Part shown: positions 1 through 7,289 of the stretch, one piece after another
Layout of the letters: each line of letters starts with the position of its first letter
Numbering within the stretch: position 1 is the stretch's first letter
Origin: Galbitalea sp036266835
Lineage (GTDB): Bacteria; Actinomycetota; Actinomycetes; Actinomycetales; Microbacteriaceae
Length of the DNA: 13,307 nucleotides
Direction of reading: 5' to 3'
Assembly: GCA_036266835.1 (NCBI GenBank)
Contig: DATAXD010000064.1
Span: 1 to 13,307 of the forward strand
Position numbers and translations under genes: made by a program
Notes under the pieces: model-generated
What the model saw: only the letters and a program-made list of their open reading frames with translations
Databases searched by the model: none
What the model was told of the DNA's origin: nothing

Positions 1-939
1 GTCGACGTCGTCTATCGCCGCGTCGACGATGAGTTTCTGGATCCCCTGCAATTCCGCGCCGACTCGATGCTCGGCAGCCCCGGTCTGCTGCTCGCGGCCC
101 GGCTCGGCAACGTGACAATCGCGAATGCGGTCGGCAACGGGATCGCGGACGACAAGCTCGTGTACACCTACCTGCCCGCGCTCATTCGTTATTACCTGTC
201 CGAGGAACCGATCATCCCGAACGTCGACACCTGGCGGCTCGAGGAACCGGGTGCGCTCGAGGAGGTCCTCGACCGACTCAACGAGCTCGTCGTGAAACCG
301 GTCGACGGATCGGGCGGCAAGGGTCTGGTCATCGGGCCGGCGGCGAACAAGAAGGAGCTGGATGCGCTTCGTGCGCGGCTCATCGCCGATCCGCGAGGCT
401 GGATCGCGCAGCCGGTGGTGCAGCTGTCGACGATCCCGACGCTGGTGGATGCGGGCATGCGGCCGCGACATGCCGACCTGCGACCCTTCGCGGTCAACGA
501 CGGCAAGGATGTCTGGGTGCTGCCCGGAGGACTCACCCGCGTCGCGCTTCCGGAGGGGGAACTCGTCGTGAACAGCTCGCAGGGCGGTGGTTCGAAAGAC
601 ACCTGGGTCGTCGGGCAGGATCCGCTCGCGACTTCGCGCCGAAACGTGCAGGGCCTCGTCGCCGACCAGGCCGCACCGCCGACGAGTTCGATCTCCATCG
701 TCGCCGGGGATCACCTGCAGGACCACTCTCCGCTGGAAACCCCGCAGAATGACCAGGAGCAGCAACAGCAGCAGCAGGCATCCGATGGTCGAGTAGCGCC
801 CTCCCTTTCCGATGGTCGAGTAGCGCCCTCCGGAGGAGGACGCGTATCGAGACCGGGCCGAACGCGCGCCGGTGGTCTCGATACACGTGCGGCTGCGCCG
901 CGCGCTACTCGACCAGCGAGAGACGGTACGCCATGCTGA
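1..939 (+). CDS. Circularly permuted ATP-grasp protein (DUF404/DUF407 type), 3' part
   Basis: The frame is open from base 1 and reads DVVYRRVDDEFLDP about 20 codons before the first ATG (base 67), so the gene begins left of the window and that ATG is internal. Motifs typical of the circularly permuted ATP-grasp family are visible: NAVGNGIADDK, then KPVDGSGGKGLVIG (the nucleotide-binding glycine-rich loop), and later the PVVQLST and LPGGLTRVALPEG blocks. Family knowledge: this group is found with alpha-E and transglutaminase-like genes and is predicted to form amide or peptide bonds; the substrate is unknown. It overlaps the next gene by 7 bp, so the three genes look like one operon. Odd features: the C-terminus has a poly-Gln run (six Q) and then about 55 residues encoded by palindromic repeat elements (bases 781-914), including the duplicated peptide SDGRVAPS. 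That tail is unlikely to be an ancestral part of the protein. The family call is firm; the biological role is not. Confidence 0.9.
   Translation, partial: VDVVYRRVDDEFLDPLQFRADSMLGSPGLLLAARLGNVTIANAVGNGIADDKLVYTYLPALIRYYLSEEPIIPNVDTWRLEEPGALEEVLDRLNELVVKPVDGSGGKGLVIGPAANKKELDALRARLIADPRGWIAQPVVQLSTIPTLVDAGMRPRHADLRPFAVNDGKDVWVLPGGLTRVALPEGELVVNSSQGGGSKDTWVVGQDPLATSRRNVQGLVADQAAPPTSSISIVAGDHLQDHSPLETPQNDQEQQQQQQASDGRVAPSLSDGRVAPSGGGRVSRPGRTRAGGLDTRAAAPRATRPARDGTPC
781..831 (+). repeat. 24-bp perfect direct repeat, two copies (781-804, 808-831)
   Basis: Two identical 24-base units with a 27-base period, each containing GGTCGAGTAGCGCCCTCC. Because the period is a multiple of three, the duplication is read in frame in the ATP-grasp gene and gives SDGRVAPS twice. 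The second copy is also the left arm of the palindromic element at 814-854. Confidence 0.85.
814..854. repeat. Short palindromic repeat element (GGTCGAGTA...TATCGAGACC)
   Basis: Left arm GGTCGAGTAGCGC and right arm GCGTATCGAGACC are near inverted repeats around a CCTCCGGAGG centre, so the transcript can fold into a hairpin. It belongs with the elements at 874-914 and 6257-6296. Such elements are normally intergenic in Microbacteriaceae-like genomes; here the element lies inside the ATP-grasp reading frame. Confidence 0.75.
874..914. repeat. Short palindromic repeat element, opposite orientation (GGTCTCGATA...TACTCGACC)
   Basis: The arms GGTCTCGATA and TACTCGACC are those of the 814-854 element in reverse orientation, around a GC-rich centre (GCGGCTGCGCCGC). 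It ends 18 bp before the alpha-E start codon and so also forms the upstream leader of that gene. Two such elements in opposite orientation, 19 bp apart, could form a larger cruciform or hairpin pair between the first two operon genes. Confidence 0.75.
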
Positions 940-1862
940 GCCGCATCGCGGAGTCGCTGTTCTGGATCGGTCGCTACATCGAGCGATCGGATGGCACGGC
1001 GCGCATCCTCGACGTGCACCTGCAACTGCTGCTGGAAGACCCCTGGATCGAGGAGGACCTCGCCTGCCGCGCGCTGCTCAGTGTCATGGGCGCAGAGATG
1101 CCCGAAGACAGCGCGCTCACCCGCGCGGATGTGCTCGGCATCCTCGCCGTGGATCGCACGCAGCCCGCATCCATCGCGTACTCGCTCAACGCGGCTCGCG
1201 AGAACGCCCGCCGCGCCCGCGAGGTCATCTCGACCGAACTGTGGGAAGTGCTCAACACCACCCGCACCCGGATGCCGCGCAAGGTTTCCAGCGACAAGGT
1301 GCACGAGTTCTTCGGCTGGGTGCGTGAGCGCTCGGCGCTCGCCGTGGGAATCATCGAGTCGGCGACCAGCCGCGATGAAGCGTGGCTCTTCTTCACGCTG
1401 GGTCGCAGCATCGAGCGAGCGGACATGACGGCCCGACTTCTCGCAACGCGCTCGCTGACGGAAGCCAGCGGCCCGTCGTGGACGACGATCCTGCGGTCGG
1501 TCGGTGCCTACGAGGCGTACCTCCGCACCTACCGGGGTGTCCCGAGCGCGCAAAACGCCGCAGAGTTCCTGCTCCTGGATCGCCTGTTCCCGCGGAGTAT
1601 CCTCTTCTCCGTGACCCGCGCGGAGCAGTGCATGCGCGAAATCGAACCGCGATCGGAACGCGTCGGGGTCAGCGATCACACGCTGCGGTTGCTCGGCCAG
1701 ATCCGCAGTGAGCTCGAGTTCCGGCCGATCACCGAGATCCTCGAGGATCTCACCAGCCACATGGACAACGTGCAGCTCGCCACGAGCGCGGCCTCCGAGG
1801 CGATCCGCCAGCGTTACTTCCCGACGAACGCTGCGCCCAGCTGGGTGCGAGAGAACTCGTGA
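933..1862 (+). CDS. Alpha-E domain protein (DUF403)
   Basis: 309 residues, close to the usual length of the family. The N-terminus MLSRIAESLFWIGRYIERSD is the hallmark of alpha-E proteins, and the E-R pattern recurs later as FFTLGRSIERADMTARLL, consistent with an all-helical internal repeat. Family knowledge: alpha-E proteins are encoded beside circularly permuted ATP-grasp and transglutaminase-like proteins and are thought to act with them in an uncharacterised amide-bond pathway. The start ATG overlaps the end of the ATP-grasp gene (ATGCTGA), and the TGA overlaps the GTG of the next gene, so translational coupling is likely. No strong Shine-Dalgarno is seen; the leader is a palindromic repeat. 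A 349-codon open frame on the opposite strand (711-1760) is a GC-driven shadow. Confidence 0.93.
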   Translation: MLSRIAESLFWIGRYIERSDGTARILDVHLQLLLEDPWIEEDLACRALLSVMGAEMPEDSALTRADVLGILAVDRTQPASIAYSLNAARENARRAREVISTELWEVLNTTRTRMPRKVSSDKVHEFFGWVRERSALAVGIIESATSRDEAWLFFTLGRSIERADMTARLLATRSLTEASGPSWTTILRSVGAYEAYLRTYRGVPSAQNAAEFLLLDRLFPRSILFSVTRAEQCMREIEPRSERVGVSDHTLRLLGQIRSELEFRPITEILEDLTSHMDNVQLATSAASEAIRQRYFPTNAAPSWVRENS

Positions 1863-2704
1863 ATCGGCTGCGCATCAAACACATGACGGGCTTCCACTAC
1901 AAGGGACACGTCACGGCGTCGTACAACGAGGCGCGGATGCTGCCTGCGTCGTCGGACGGCCAGCTCGTGCTCTACTCCAACATCGACATTCTGCCGATTT
2001 CGAGCCAGCACTCCTACGTCGACTACTGGGGCACGAGGGTGTCCTCTTTCGAGATCCTCACCCCGCACAAAGAGCTGTCGCTTACCGCCACCAGTCTCGT
2101 CGAGGTGCGCCCGCGCGAGCATCCGGAGCACCGGCTCGCCTGGGAAGACCTGGCGGATGCCGCTGCCGCTGCAACCGAGTATGTCGAGCAGCTCGCGCAG
2201 ACCCGTCGCACTGAGCCTCCGGAGGAGGTCGCCGCGCTCGCCGCCAGCATCCTCTCCGAGTCGGACAATCCGTGCGATGCTGCGCTGAAGATCTGCACCG
2301 CGATCGGCGAAAAGGTCGAGTACATGCAGGGCGTGACCGGCGTGCACACTACGGCGGCGGAGGCCTGGGCCGGACGCAGGGGCGTCTGCCAGGACATCGC
2401 GCACCTCGCGCTCGGTGCGCTTCGATCGGTGGGGATTCCCGCGCGCTACGTGTCGGGCTACCTGCATCCGAAACCGGATGCCGAGATCGGCGAAACGGTT
2501 GTCGGCGAGTCGCACGCCTGGGTCGAGTGGTTCTGCGGGTCGTGGCGAGGATTTGATCCAACCAACCTCATCGACATCGGCGATCGCCACGTCGTCGTCG
2601 GGCACGGGCGCGACTACAACGATGTCGCGCCCCTGCGTGGTGTCTACGCCGGTCCCTACAGCTCGTCCCTCTTCGTCACCGTAGAAATCACGCGCGAGGC
2701 CTGA
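1859..2704 (+). CDS. Transglutaminase-like family protein (probable thiol peptidase/amidase)
   Basis: 281 residues starting at GTG, sharing GTGA with the stop of the alpha-E gene (4-bp overlap). The N-terminal about 90 residues resemble the beta-rich bacterial transglutaminase N-domain (RLRIKHMTGFHYKGHV, SYNEARMLP, WGTRVSSFEI). The catalytic domain shows the papain-like triad: Cys177 in GRRGVCQDIAHLAL, His219 in GESHAWVEW and Asp233 in GFDPTN, with the usual GIPARYVSGYLHP between them. All key residues are present, so the enzyme is probably active. Family knowledge: in this operon type the protein is more likely to hydrolyse than to cross-link, and may remove or remodel the product of the ATP-grasp partner. 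No signal peptide is visible, so it is expected in the cytoplasm. The true substrate is unknown. Confidence 0.92.
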   Translation: MNRLRIKHMTGFHYKGHVTASYNEARMLPASSDGQLVLYSNIDILPISSQHSYVDYWGTRVSSFEILTPHKELSLTATSLVEVRPREHPEHRLAWEDLADAAAAATEYVEQLAQTRRTEPPEEVAALAASILSESDNPCDAALKICTAIGEKVEYMQGVTGVHTTAAEAWAGRRGVCQDIAHLALGALRSVGIPARYVSGYLHPKPDAEIGETVVGESHAWVEWFCGSWRGFDPTNLIDIGDRHVVVGHGRDYNDVAPLRGVYAGPYSSSLFVTVEITREA

Positions 2705-2705
2705 C

Positions 2706-2727
2706 CTCCGCCCGCAACGGGGTGGGG
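2706..2727 (+). terminator. Weak hairpin between convergent genes
   Basis: CTCCGCCC (2706-2713) can pair with GGGTGGGG (2720-2727) across a 6-base loop, with two G-T wobbles, right after the transglutaminase stop and before the convergent ligase stop. There is no T-run, so it is only a possible terminator for the plus-strand operon. Confidence 0.25.
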
Positions 2728-2731
2728 TGAG

Positions 2732-4321
2732 CTACTTCGCGGCGCCCTCCCTGGCCCGGAGGTCCTTGCGCAGGATCTTGCCCGCCGTCGACTTCGGGAT
2801 TAGCTCGATGAACTCGACCCGACGAACCTTCTCGTGCGGCGCGACCTTGCCGGCGACGAAGTCCATGACCTCGACCTCGGTGAGTTCGTTATCGGCCTGC
2901 ACGACCACGAACGCCTTGGGAATCTCCTGGCCGTCCCCGTCCAGTACCCCGATGACCGCGGCATCCGCGATCTTCGGATGCGTGAGCAGCACCGCTTCCA
3001 GCACCGCCGGTGCGACCTGGTAGCCCTTGTACTTGATCAGCTCCTTGAGCCGGTCGACGATCGTGTAGATGCCATTCGAGTCGACAGTTGCGATGTCTCC
3101 GGTGTGCAGCCAACCGTCCTTTGTGAGTGTCGCCTTGGTCGCCTCGTCGTTGCCGAGGTATCCCATCATTACGTTCGGGCCCTTGCACATGAGCTCGCCC
3201 GGCTCGCTGGTCCCCGACTTCGGCTGCGGGATCTCTTCGCCGGTCTCGGGATTCACGAGCTTCGACTCCATATTCGGCAGCACGAGTCCGATGGAGTTGA
3301 GCGAGATGTCGTTCCTTGACATCGGGATCACGTGGGACACCGGGCTCAACTCGGTCATGCCGTATCCCTGACGCACCATCGTGTTCAGCCGCTTCGCGAC
3401 GCTGCCAGCGAGATTCGCGTCGAGCGGCGCCGCGCCCGAGAAGATCGACTTGACCGATGACAGGTCGTAGCTGTCGACCAGCGGATGCTTGGCCAGCGCC
3501 ACCGCGATCGGCGGCGCGATGAACACCCAGGTGCACTTCTGATCCTGGATGATGCGCAGGAACTCCGGCAAGTCGAACCGCGGCATCGTCACCAGCGCCG
3601 ACTTGGTCTTGAGTGCGAAGTTGAGCAGGACCGTCAATCCGTAGATGTGGTAGAACGGCAGCACCGCGAGCACTACTTCGCCGCCCTCGATGCCGATGGT
3701 CGCCATCGACTGCGCGACATTCGCGACCAGGTTGCGGTGCGTCAGCATGACGCCCTTCGGCCGCCCGGTCGTTCCCGACGAGTACGGCAGCACCGCGAGG
3801 TGGGTCGCCGGATCGAAGGACACCGCTGGAGCGGACTTCTGCTCCATGATCAGTTCCTTCAGCGACGGATGCCCGTCGACGCCATCCATCACGATGACGT
3901 GATCTGCGTCAAGCCCGACCTCCTTGGCGGCAATCTCGGCACCCGCCAGCAGCGGCGAGACGGTCACCAGCCAGGTCGCTCCCGCGTCCTTCAACTGGCC
4001 CGCGATCTCATCCGGCGTGTACAGGGAGTTGATCGTCGTGACGATCGCCCCGAGCCGAAGGAGGGCGTGGAACATGATCGCGAAGGCGGGAGCGTTCGGG
4101 CATAGCAGGCCCACCGTCGTCTCGGTGTTGACGCCCCGCGCAGCGAGCGCGCCAGCCACAGCATTGATCTGGCCAACCATTTCACCGAAGGATGTGGTGG
4201 CTCCGTTCGTGCCATCCACGAGCGCTGGCGCGGCGAGATCCTCTTTCGACAGCGACCCGAAGAGGTAGTCGTAGACGTTCTGGTTGGGGATCTCGATGTC
4301 GGCAAAAGTACTTCGGGTCAT
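2732..4321 (-). CDS. Acyl-CoA synthetase, 4-coumarate:CoA-ligase-like AMP-binding enzyme
   Basis: 529 residues, normal for a full-length adenylate-forming enzyme. Visible motifs: SSGTTGRPKG (181-190, phosphate loop), GYGMTE (319-324), HTGD (406-409), the VDRLKELIKYKGYQVAP hinge, and PKSTAGKILRKDL near the end with catalytic Lys515. It should activate a carboxylic acid with ATP to an acyl-adenylate and pass it to CoA. The GYGMTE motif and overall layout resemble plant-type 4CL enzymes; the real substrate (hydroxycinnamate or medium/long-chain acid) cannot be read from sequence. The start at 4321 is chosen over an in-frame upstream start at 4402 because AAGGAG (4331-4336) lies 9 nt upstream and the extra 27 residues do not look like this family. 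It lies 111 bp downstream of the MFS gene on the same strand, so it may share its transcript. Confidence 0.93.
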   Translation of the reverse strand: MTRSTFADIEIPNQNVYDYLFGSLSKEDLAAPALVDGTNGATTSFGEMVGQINAVAGALAARGVNTETTVGLLCPNAPAFAIMFHALLRLGAIVTTINSLYTPDEIAGQLKDAGATWLVTVSPLLAGAEIAAKEVGLDADHVIVMDGVDGHPSLKELIMEQKSAPAVSFDPATHLAVLPYSSGTTGRPKGVMLTHRNLVANVAQSMATIGIEGGEVVLAVLPFYHIYGLTVLLNFALKTKSALVTMPRFDLPEFLRIIQDQKCTWVFIAPPIAVALAKHPLVDSYDLSSVKSIFSGAAPLDANLAGSVAKRLNTMVRQGYGMTELSPVSHVIPMSRNDISLNSIGLVLPNMESKLVNPETGEEIPQPKSGTSEPGELMCKGPNVMMGYLGNDEATKATLTKDGWLHTGDIATVDSNGIYTIVDRLKELIKYKGYQVAPAVLEAVLLTHPKIADAAVIGVLDGDGQEIPKAFVVVQADNELTEVEVMDFVAGKVAPHEKVRRVEFIELIPKSTAGKILRKDLRAREGAAK

Positions 4322-4432
4322 GGCGGCTATCTCCTTCGACAGACGGATGTGACGGGCGTTCCCGCGCTCGGTGCTTCGTGAAACCGAATCGCTTTGCACC
4401 ATTCCACTACCTCAGGCGTGCATAAGCGAGGG

Positions 4433-5761
4433 TTATCCGCGCTGAATTGCAATCTCGGTGGTCGACAGATCCTCGGGCGTTGGCCGCTTTCGCCGGATCT
4501 GCGTCGCGTGGTCGTAACTGACGCTGAGTCCGAAGCGCGCGCCGGCGTTCCGGCGCACTCGCAGGTGATTGGCAAAGACCATCCACGCCAGAGCAACCCC
4601 GGCTGCGGCGAAGCCCGAGGCCGCGCCTACCGCAATCGCCCACCGCGGTCCCGCAATGTTTGCGATCCAGCCGACGAGCGGCGAGCCGAGCGGGGTGGTC
4701 CCGGCGAAAATCGCCATGTACAGCGCCATCACGCGACCCCGCATGTTCGGTGCGGTCGTGGTCTGCACGTAGGCATTCGCACTGGTGATCATCGTGAGCG
4801 CGGTCAGCCCCACGGCGATGAGGACTGCCCCAAAGGTCCAGTACGACGGCATCAGAGCTGATGCGATCATGGAGATCCCGAAGCCGAGCGAGGCCAGCCC
4901 AATGACGATGACGCGCGGCTTGTCGCGCCTGGCCGCCATGAGCGCGCCGAGCACCGATCCGATCGCCATGACGGACGACAGGATTCCGTATCCGTCAGCG
5001 CCGCGATGGAAGGCGAGCGCCATCGTCGAGTTGAAGATTGCGAAGTTCATGCCGAAAGTGCCAACCAGGAACAGCATCACGAGCACGACGATGATGTCGG
5101 GTCTCGAACCGACGTAGTGCCAGCCCTCGCGGATCTGACCACCCTTGCGCTGAGACTTCGCGTGGGTGTTGAGCTCGCCGACACGGATGATCGCGAGCGC
5201 CGCCAGCATCGCGCCGAAGCTCGCCGCGTTGCTGAGGAACACCCAGCCGGAGCCGACGGCCGCGATCATCAGCCCGGCGACCGCCGGACCAATCAGCCGG
5301 GCGCCGTTGAAGGAAGCCGAGTTGAGGGCCACAGCGTTCGGGATCGACTTCTCGGGAACCAGCTCGGACACGAACGTCTGCCGAATGGGTGCATCGATGG
5401 CCGAGACCGCGCCGAGGGCGAACGCGAAGGCGTAGACCTCCCACAGCGTGGCAACGTTCGCCAGCACGATGAAGCCGAGCCCCAGCCCGAGCACTCCCAT
5501 CGCCAACTGGGTCGCGATGAGCATCCTGCGGCGGTTGACCCGATCGGCGATGAGTCCCGAGAGTGGCATAAGCAGGAGCACCGGGCCGAACTGCAACGCG
5601 AGGGTGATTCCGACCGCCGCGGCGTCGTGGTTCGTCAGTTTCGTCAGGACTATCCAGTCCTGGGCGGTGCGCTGCATCCACGTCCCGATATTGGAGATGA
5701 AGGCGCCGAAGAAGAAGATGCGGTAGTTGAAGATGCCGAGCGATCGGAAGGTACGAATCAT
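4433..5761 (-). CDS. MFS exporter (DHA3-like drug/metabolite efflux)
   Basis: 442 residues. The N-terminus MIRTFRSLGIFNYRIFFFGA leads into SNIGTWMQRTAQDWIVL, a pattern typical of the MFS_3/enterobactin-exporter-like group. The MFS signature between helices 2 and 3 is present (GLIADRVNRRRML). About 12 hydrophobic segments can be followed, split by a basic central loop (NTHAKSQRKGGQIREGW). The start ATG overlaps the MarR stop (ATGA), so translation is probably coupled; the longer frame back to 6202 is just the shadow of the MarR gene. The C-terminal 35 residues are polar and basic, probably cytoplasmic. A MarR regulator in front suggests substrate-induced export of a small toxic compound, possibly an aromatic acid given the CoA ligase downstream. 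The substrate is inference. Confidence 0.92.
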   Translation of the reverse strand: MIRTFRSLGIFNYRIFFFGAFISNIGTWMQRTAQDWIVLTKLTNHDAAAVGITLALQFGPVLLLMPLSGLIADRVNRRRMLIATQLAMGVLGLGLGFIVLANVATLWEVYAFAFALGAVSAIDAPIRQTFVSELVPEKSIPNAVALNSASFNGARLIGPAVAGLMIAAVGSGWVFLSNAASFGAMLAALAIIRVGELNTHAKSQRKGGQIREGWHYVGSRPDIIVVLVMLFLVGTFGMNFAIFNSTMALAFHRGADGYGILSSVMAIGSVLGALMAARRDKPRVIVIGLASLGFGISMIASALMPSYWTFGAVLIAVGLTALTMITSANAYVQTTTAPNMRGRVMALYMAIFAGTTPLGSPLVGWIANIAGPRWAIAVGAASGFAAAGVALAWMVFANHLRVRRNAGARFGLSVSYDHATQIRRKRPTPEDLSTTEIAIQRG

Positions 5762-6189
5762 GAGTCGGCGATTTCGCGAAAGATCACGGCCGACTCGTCG
5801 ATGACGGCGCGCTGCTCCGGGGTGAGGCGTGCGAGTTGCTTCGTGAACCAGGCGTCCCGCTTGCGTTTGGTGTCGCTGATATAGGTTCGGCCGCTTTCGG
5901 AAAGGTCGAGGATGACCTTTCGCCCATCGTCTTCGTCGCCGACCCTCGTGACGAGTCCAGCGACGACGAGCGCGTTGACTGTGCGGTTCATGCTGGGCGG
6001 CGTCACCCGCTCGTGCTCGCTGAGCGAGCCGAGCGTCTGCGCACCGCTGTTGGCCAGGGCGAACAGCACGGATCGCTGGCCCTCCGTCACCGTCTCGTCG
6101 CTCTGCATAGAACGAATGCGTCGCGCGAGCCGTTGGATCGCCAGGCGGATCTCCTGGTCGTCGCTGCGCGGGCGCTCTCTGGTCGACAT
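5758..6189 (-). CDS. MarR-family transcriptional regulator
   Basis: 143 residues, the usual MarR size. The winged helix-turn-helix is clear: TLGSLSEHERVTPPSMNRTV (recognition helix) followed by the wing LVTRVGDEDDGRKVILDLS with the conserved D-x-R-like turn. The N- and C-terminal helices (QEIRLAIQRLARRIR; TPEQRAVIDESAVIFREI) would make the dimer interface. It overlaps the MFS gene by 4 bp and very probably represses that operon and itself through the tandem palindromes just upstream (6196-6221). No Shine-Dalgarno is seen before ATG 6189, and a -10-like TATGCT lies only 8 nt upstream, suggesting a leaderless transcript. The ligand is unknown. Confidence 0.93.
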   Translation of the reverse strand: MSTRERPRSDDQEIRLAIQRLARRIRSMQSDETVTEGQRSVLFALANSGAQTLGSLSEHERVTPPSMNRTVNALVVAGLVTRVGDEDDGRKVILDLSESGRTYISDTKRKRDAWFTKQLARLTPEQRAVIDESAVIFREIADS

Positions 6190-6195
6190 GATTAC

Positions 6196-6221
6196 TTAGC
6201 ATAGCAAATTAGCAAGGCTAA
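6196..6221 (-). promoter_or_regulatory. Tandem MarR operators overlapping the regulator promoter
   Basis: Two abutting 13-bp boxes: TTAGCATAGCAAA (6196-6208, one mismatch from symmetry) and TTAGCAAGGCTAA (6209-6221, a perfect TTAGC-N3-GCTAA palindrome). They start 7 bp upstream of the MarR ATG in an AT-rich island within GC-rich DNA. On the minus strand a -10-like TATGCT (6203-6198) lies inside the proximal box, so a bound MarR dimer would block RNA polymerase. No convincing -35 was found. Confidence 0.7.
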
Positions 6222-6256
6222 CTATTCCCGCGCTCTGCTCTCCGACACCGGCCGCT

Positions 6257-6296
6257 GGTCGAGTACCGCCCGCCATAGGGGGCGCGTCTCGAGACC
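6257..6296. repeat. Short palindromic repeat element in the intergenic region
   Basis: The arms GGTCGAGTACCGCCC and GGGGGCGCGTCTCGAGACC are the same family as the elements at 814-854 and 874-914. It lies between the divergent MarR and lipase genes, 38 bp before the lipase start, where such elements are normally found. No gene is seen elsewhere in 6222-6334. Confidence 0.7.
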
Positions 6297-6321
6297 CCGA
6301 AGCAATACCATTGCCACAAGC

Positions 6322-6328
6322 AAGGAGG
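6322..6328 (+). promoter_or_regulatory. Shine-Dalgarno fixing the hydrolase start
   Basis: AAGGAGG lies 6 nt before GTG 6335. It falls inside the reading frame if the upstream TTG at 6311 is used, which argues for GTG 6335 as the true start. Confidence 0.8.
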
Positions 6329-6334
6329 CGCATC

Positions 6335-7228
6335 GTGGCTACTGCAGGAGTGACGAAATCAGATCGCACTTTCGTCGACGCCAAGGGGGTGAAGATCCAC
6401 TACTACACCTGGGCGGCGCCGAAGCCGAAAGCGGTGGTGCAGATCGCCCACGGGCTCGGCGAATACGCGGGCCGCTATGAGCGCCTCGCCCAGGCCCTCG
6501 TTGCCGCAGGCTATTCCGTCTACGCCGACGATCATCGAGGACACGGTCGCACCGGAGTCGAACAGCACCTCGGACAGATGAAACACATGGGCAAGCTGGG
6601 CCCGGGCGGACTCCGCGCCACGATCGAGGAGGTTCGCCAGCTCACTGGCATCGCGCGCAAGGAGAACCCGGGCCTGCCGCTCGCCATCCTCGGCCACAGC
6701 TGGGGGTCGCTCATGGTGCAGAGCATCCTCAACCACCACGCGGGCGACTACGACGCCGCTGTCCTCACGGGCACCGCGTACCGCCAGCCGGGGAGCATGA
6801 ACGCCGGCCAGCTCAACGCGAAGCACAAGCATCTCGGCAACACCGGTTACGAGTGGCTGAGCCGGGATCCAGCAGTGTCGCAGGCGTTTCTGGATGACCC
6901 GCTGACCTTTTACGCAGATGTCCTGAAACTGTTCGGGCTGGCCGACGGCCTGCGGCTGTTCGGCGTTCCGACGAAGCACATCGAGAAGGACATCCCGCTG
7001 CTGATCGCGATCGGCAGCGAGGATCCGCTCGGTGGCGAAAAAAGCGTTCACCTGCTCGCCGAGAAGTACATCTCGCGGTCGAAGCTCACGGATGTCGAGG
7101 TCGTCATCTACGACGGTGCCCGTCACGAGATCTTCAACGAAACCAACAAGGAAGAGGTCACCACCGACCTCGTCGCCTGGCTCGACTCGAGGCTCGGAAA
7201 GTCGGGCGGGACGAAGGCCGCGGTCTAG
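6335..7228 (+). CDS. Alpha/beta hydrolase, monoacylglycerol-lipase-like (Hydrolase_4 / S33 type)
   Basis: 297 residues from GTG 6335, supported by AAGGAGG 6 nt upstream. The fold markers are in order: AHGLGEYAGRYERLA (oxyanion strand-loop), YADDHRGHGRTG, then the nucleophile elbow GHSWGS with Ser122, Asp230 in GSEDPLGG and His264 in GARHEIFNE. HGLGEYAGRY and DHRGHGRT are typical of monoacylglycerol lipase and lysophospholipase relatives, so hydrolysis of a lipid ester is the likely reaction. No signal peptide or transmembrane segment is seen. The gene is divergent from the MarR operon with a palindromic element in between; whether MarR also controls it is unclear. All triad residues are present. 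Exact substrate unknown. Confidence 0.92.
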   Translation: MATAGVTKSDRTFVDAKGVKIHYYTWAAPKPKAVVQIAHGLGEYAGRYERLAQALVAAGYSVYADDHRGHGRTGVEQHLGQMKHMGKLGPGGLRATIEEVRQLTGIARKENPGLPLAILGHSWGSLMVQSILNHHAGDYDAAVLTGTAYRQPGSMNAGQLNAKHKHLGNTGYEWLSRDPAVSQAFLDDPLTFYADVLKLFGLADGLRLFGVPTKHIEKDIPLLIAIGSEDPLGGEKSVHLLAEKYISRSKLTDVEVVIYDGARHEIFNETNKEEVTTDLVAWLDSRLGKSGGTKAAV

Positions 7229-7289
7229 ATTGCCCCTGTCGCGGGCTTCTACATTCTGCTAGCGTCCGGTCGGCACCGAGCTGTCCGGG

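Noticed and set aside
760..780. Poly-Gln CAG run as a pathological or phase-variable repeat
   Set aside because: Only six Gln codons, not a pure unit long enough for likely slippage; noted within the ATP-grasp tail instead.
781..914. CRISPR array
   Set aside because: Only two direct copies with a 3-bp gap plus inverted versions; no spacers of regular length and no cas genes.
711..1760. 349-codon open frame on the minus strand opposite the alpha-E gene
   Set aside because: Low-complexity Arg/Ala-rich product with no family features, exactly antisense to a well-supported gene; a typical high-GC shadow.
4322..4402. 27-residue N-terminal extension of the CoA ligase
   Set aside because: A strong Shine-Dalgarno sits before ATG 4321 and the extension is unlike the family.
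5762..6202. N-terminal extension of the MFS frame up to 6202
   Set aside because: It is the MarR gene in another frame; the MFS homology begins at MIRTFRSL and its ATG overlaps the MarR stop.
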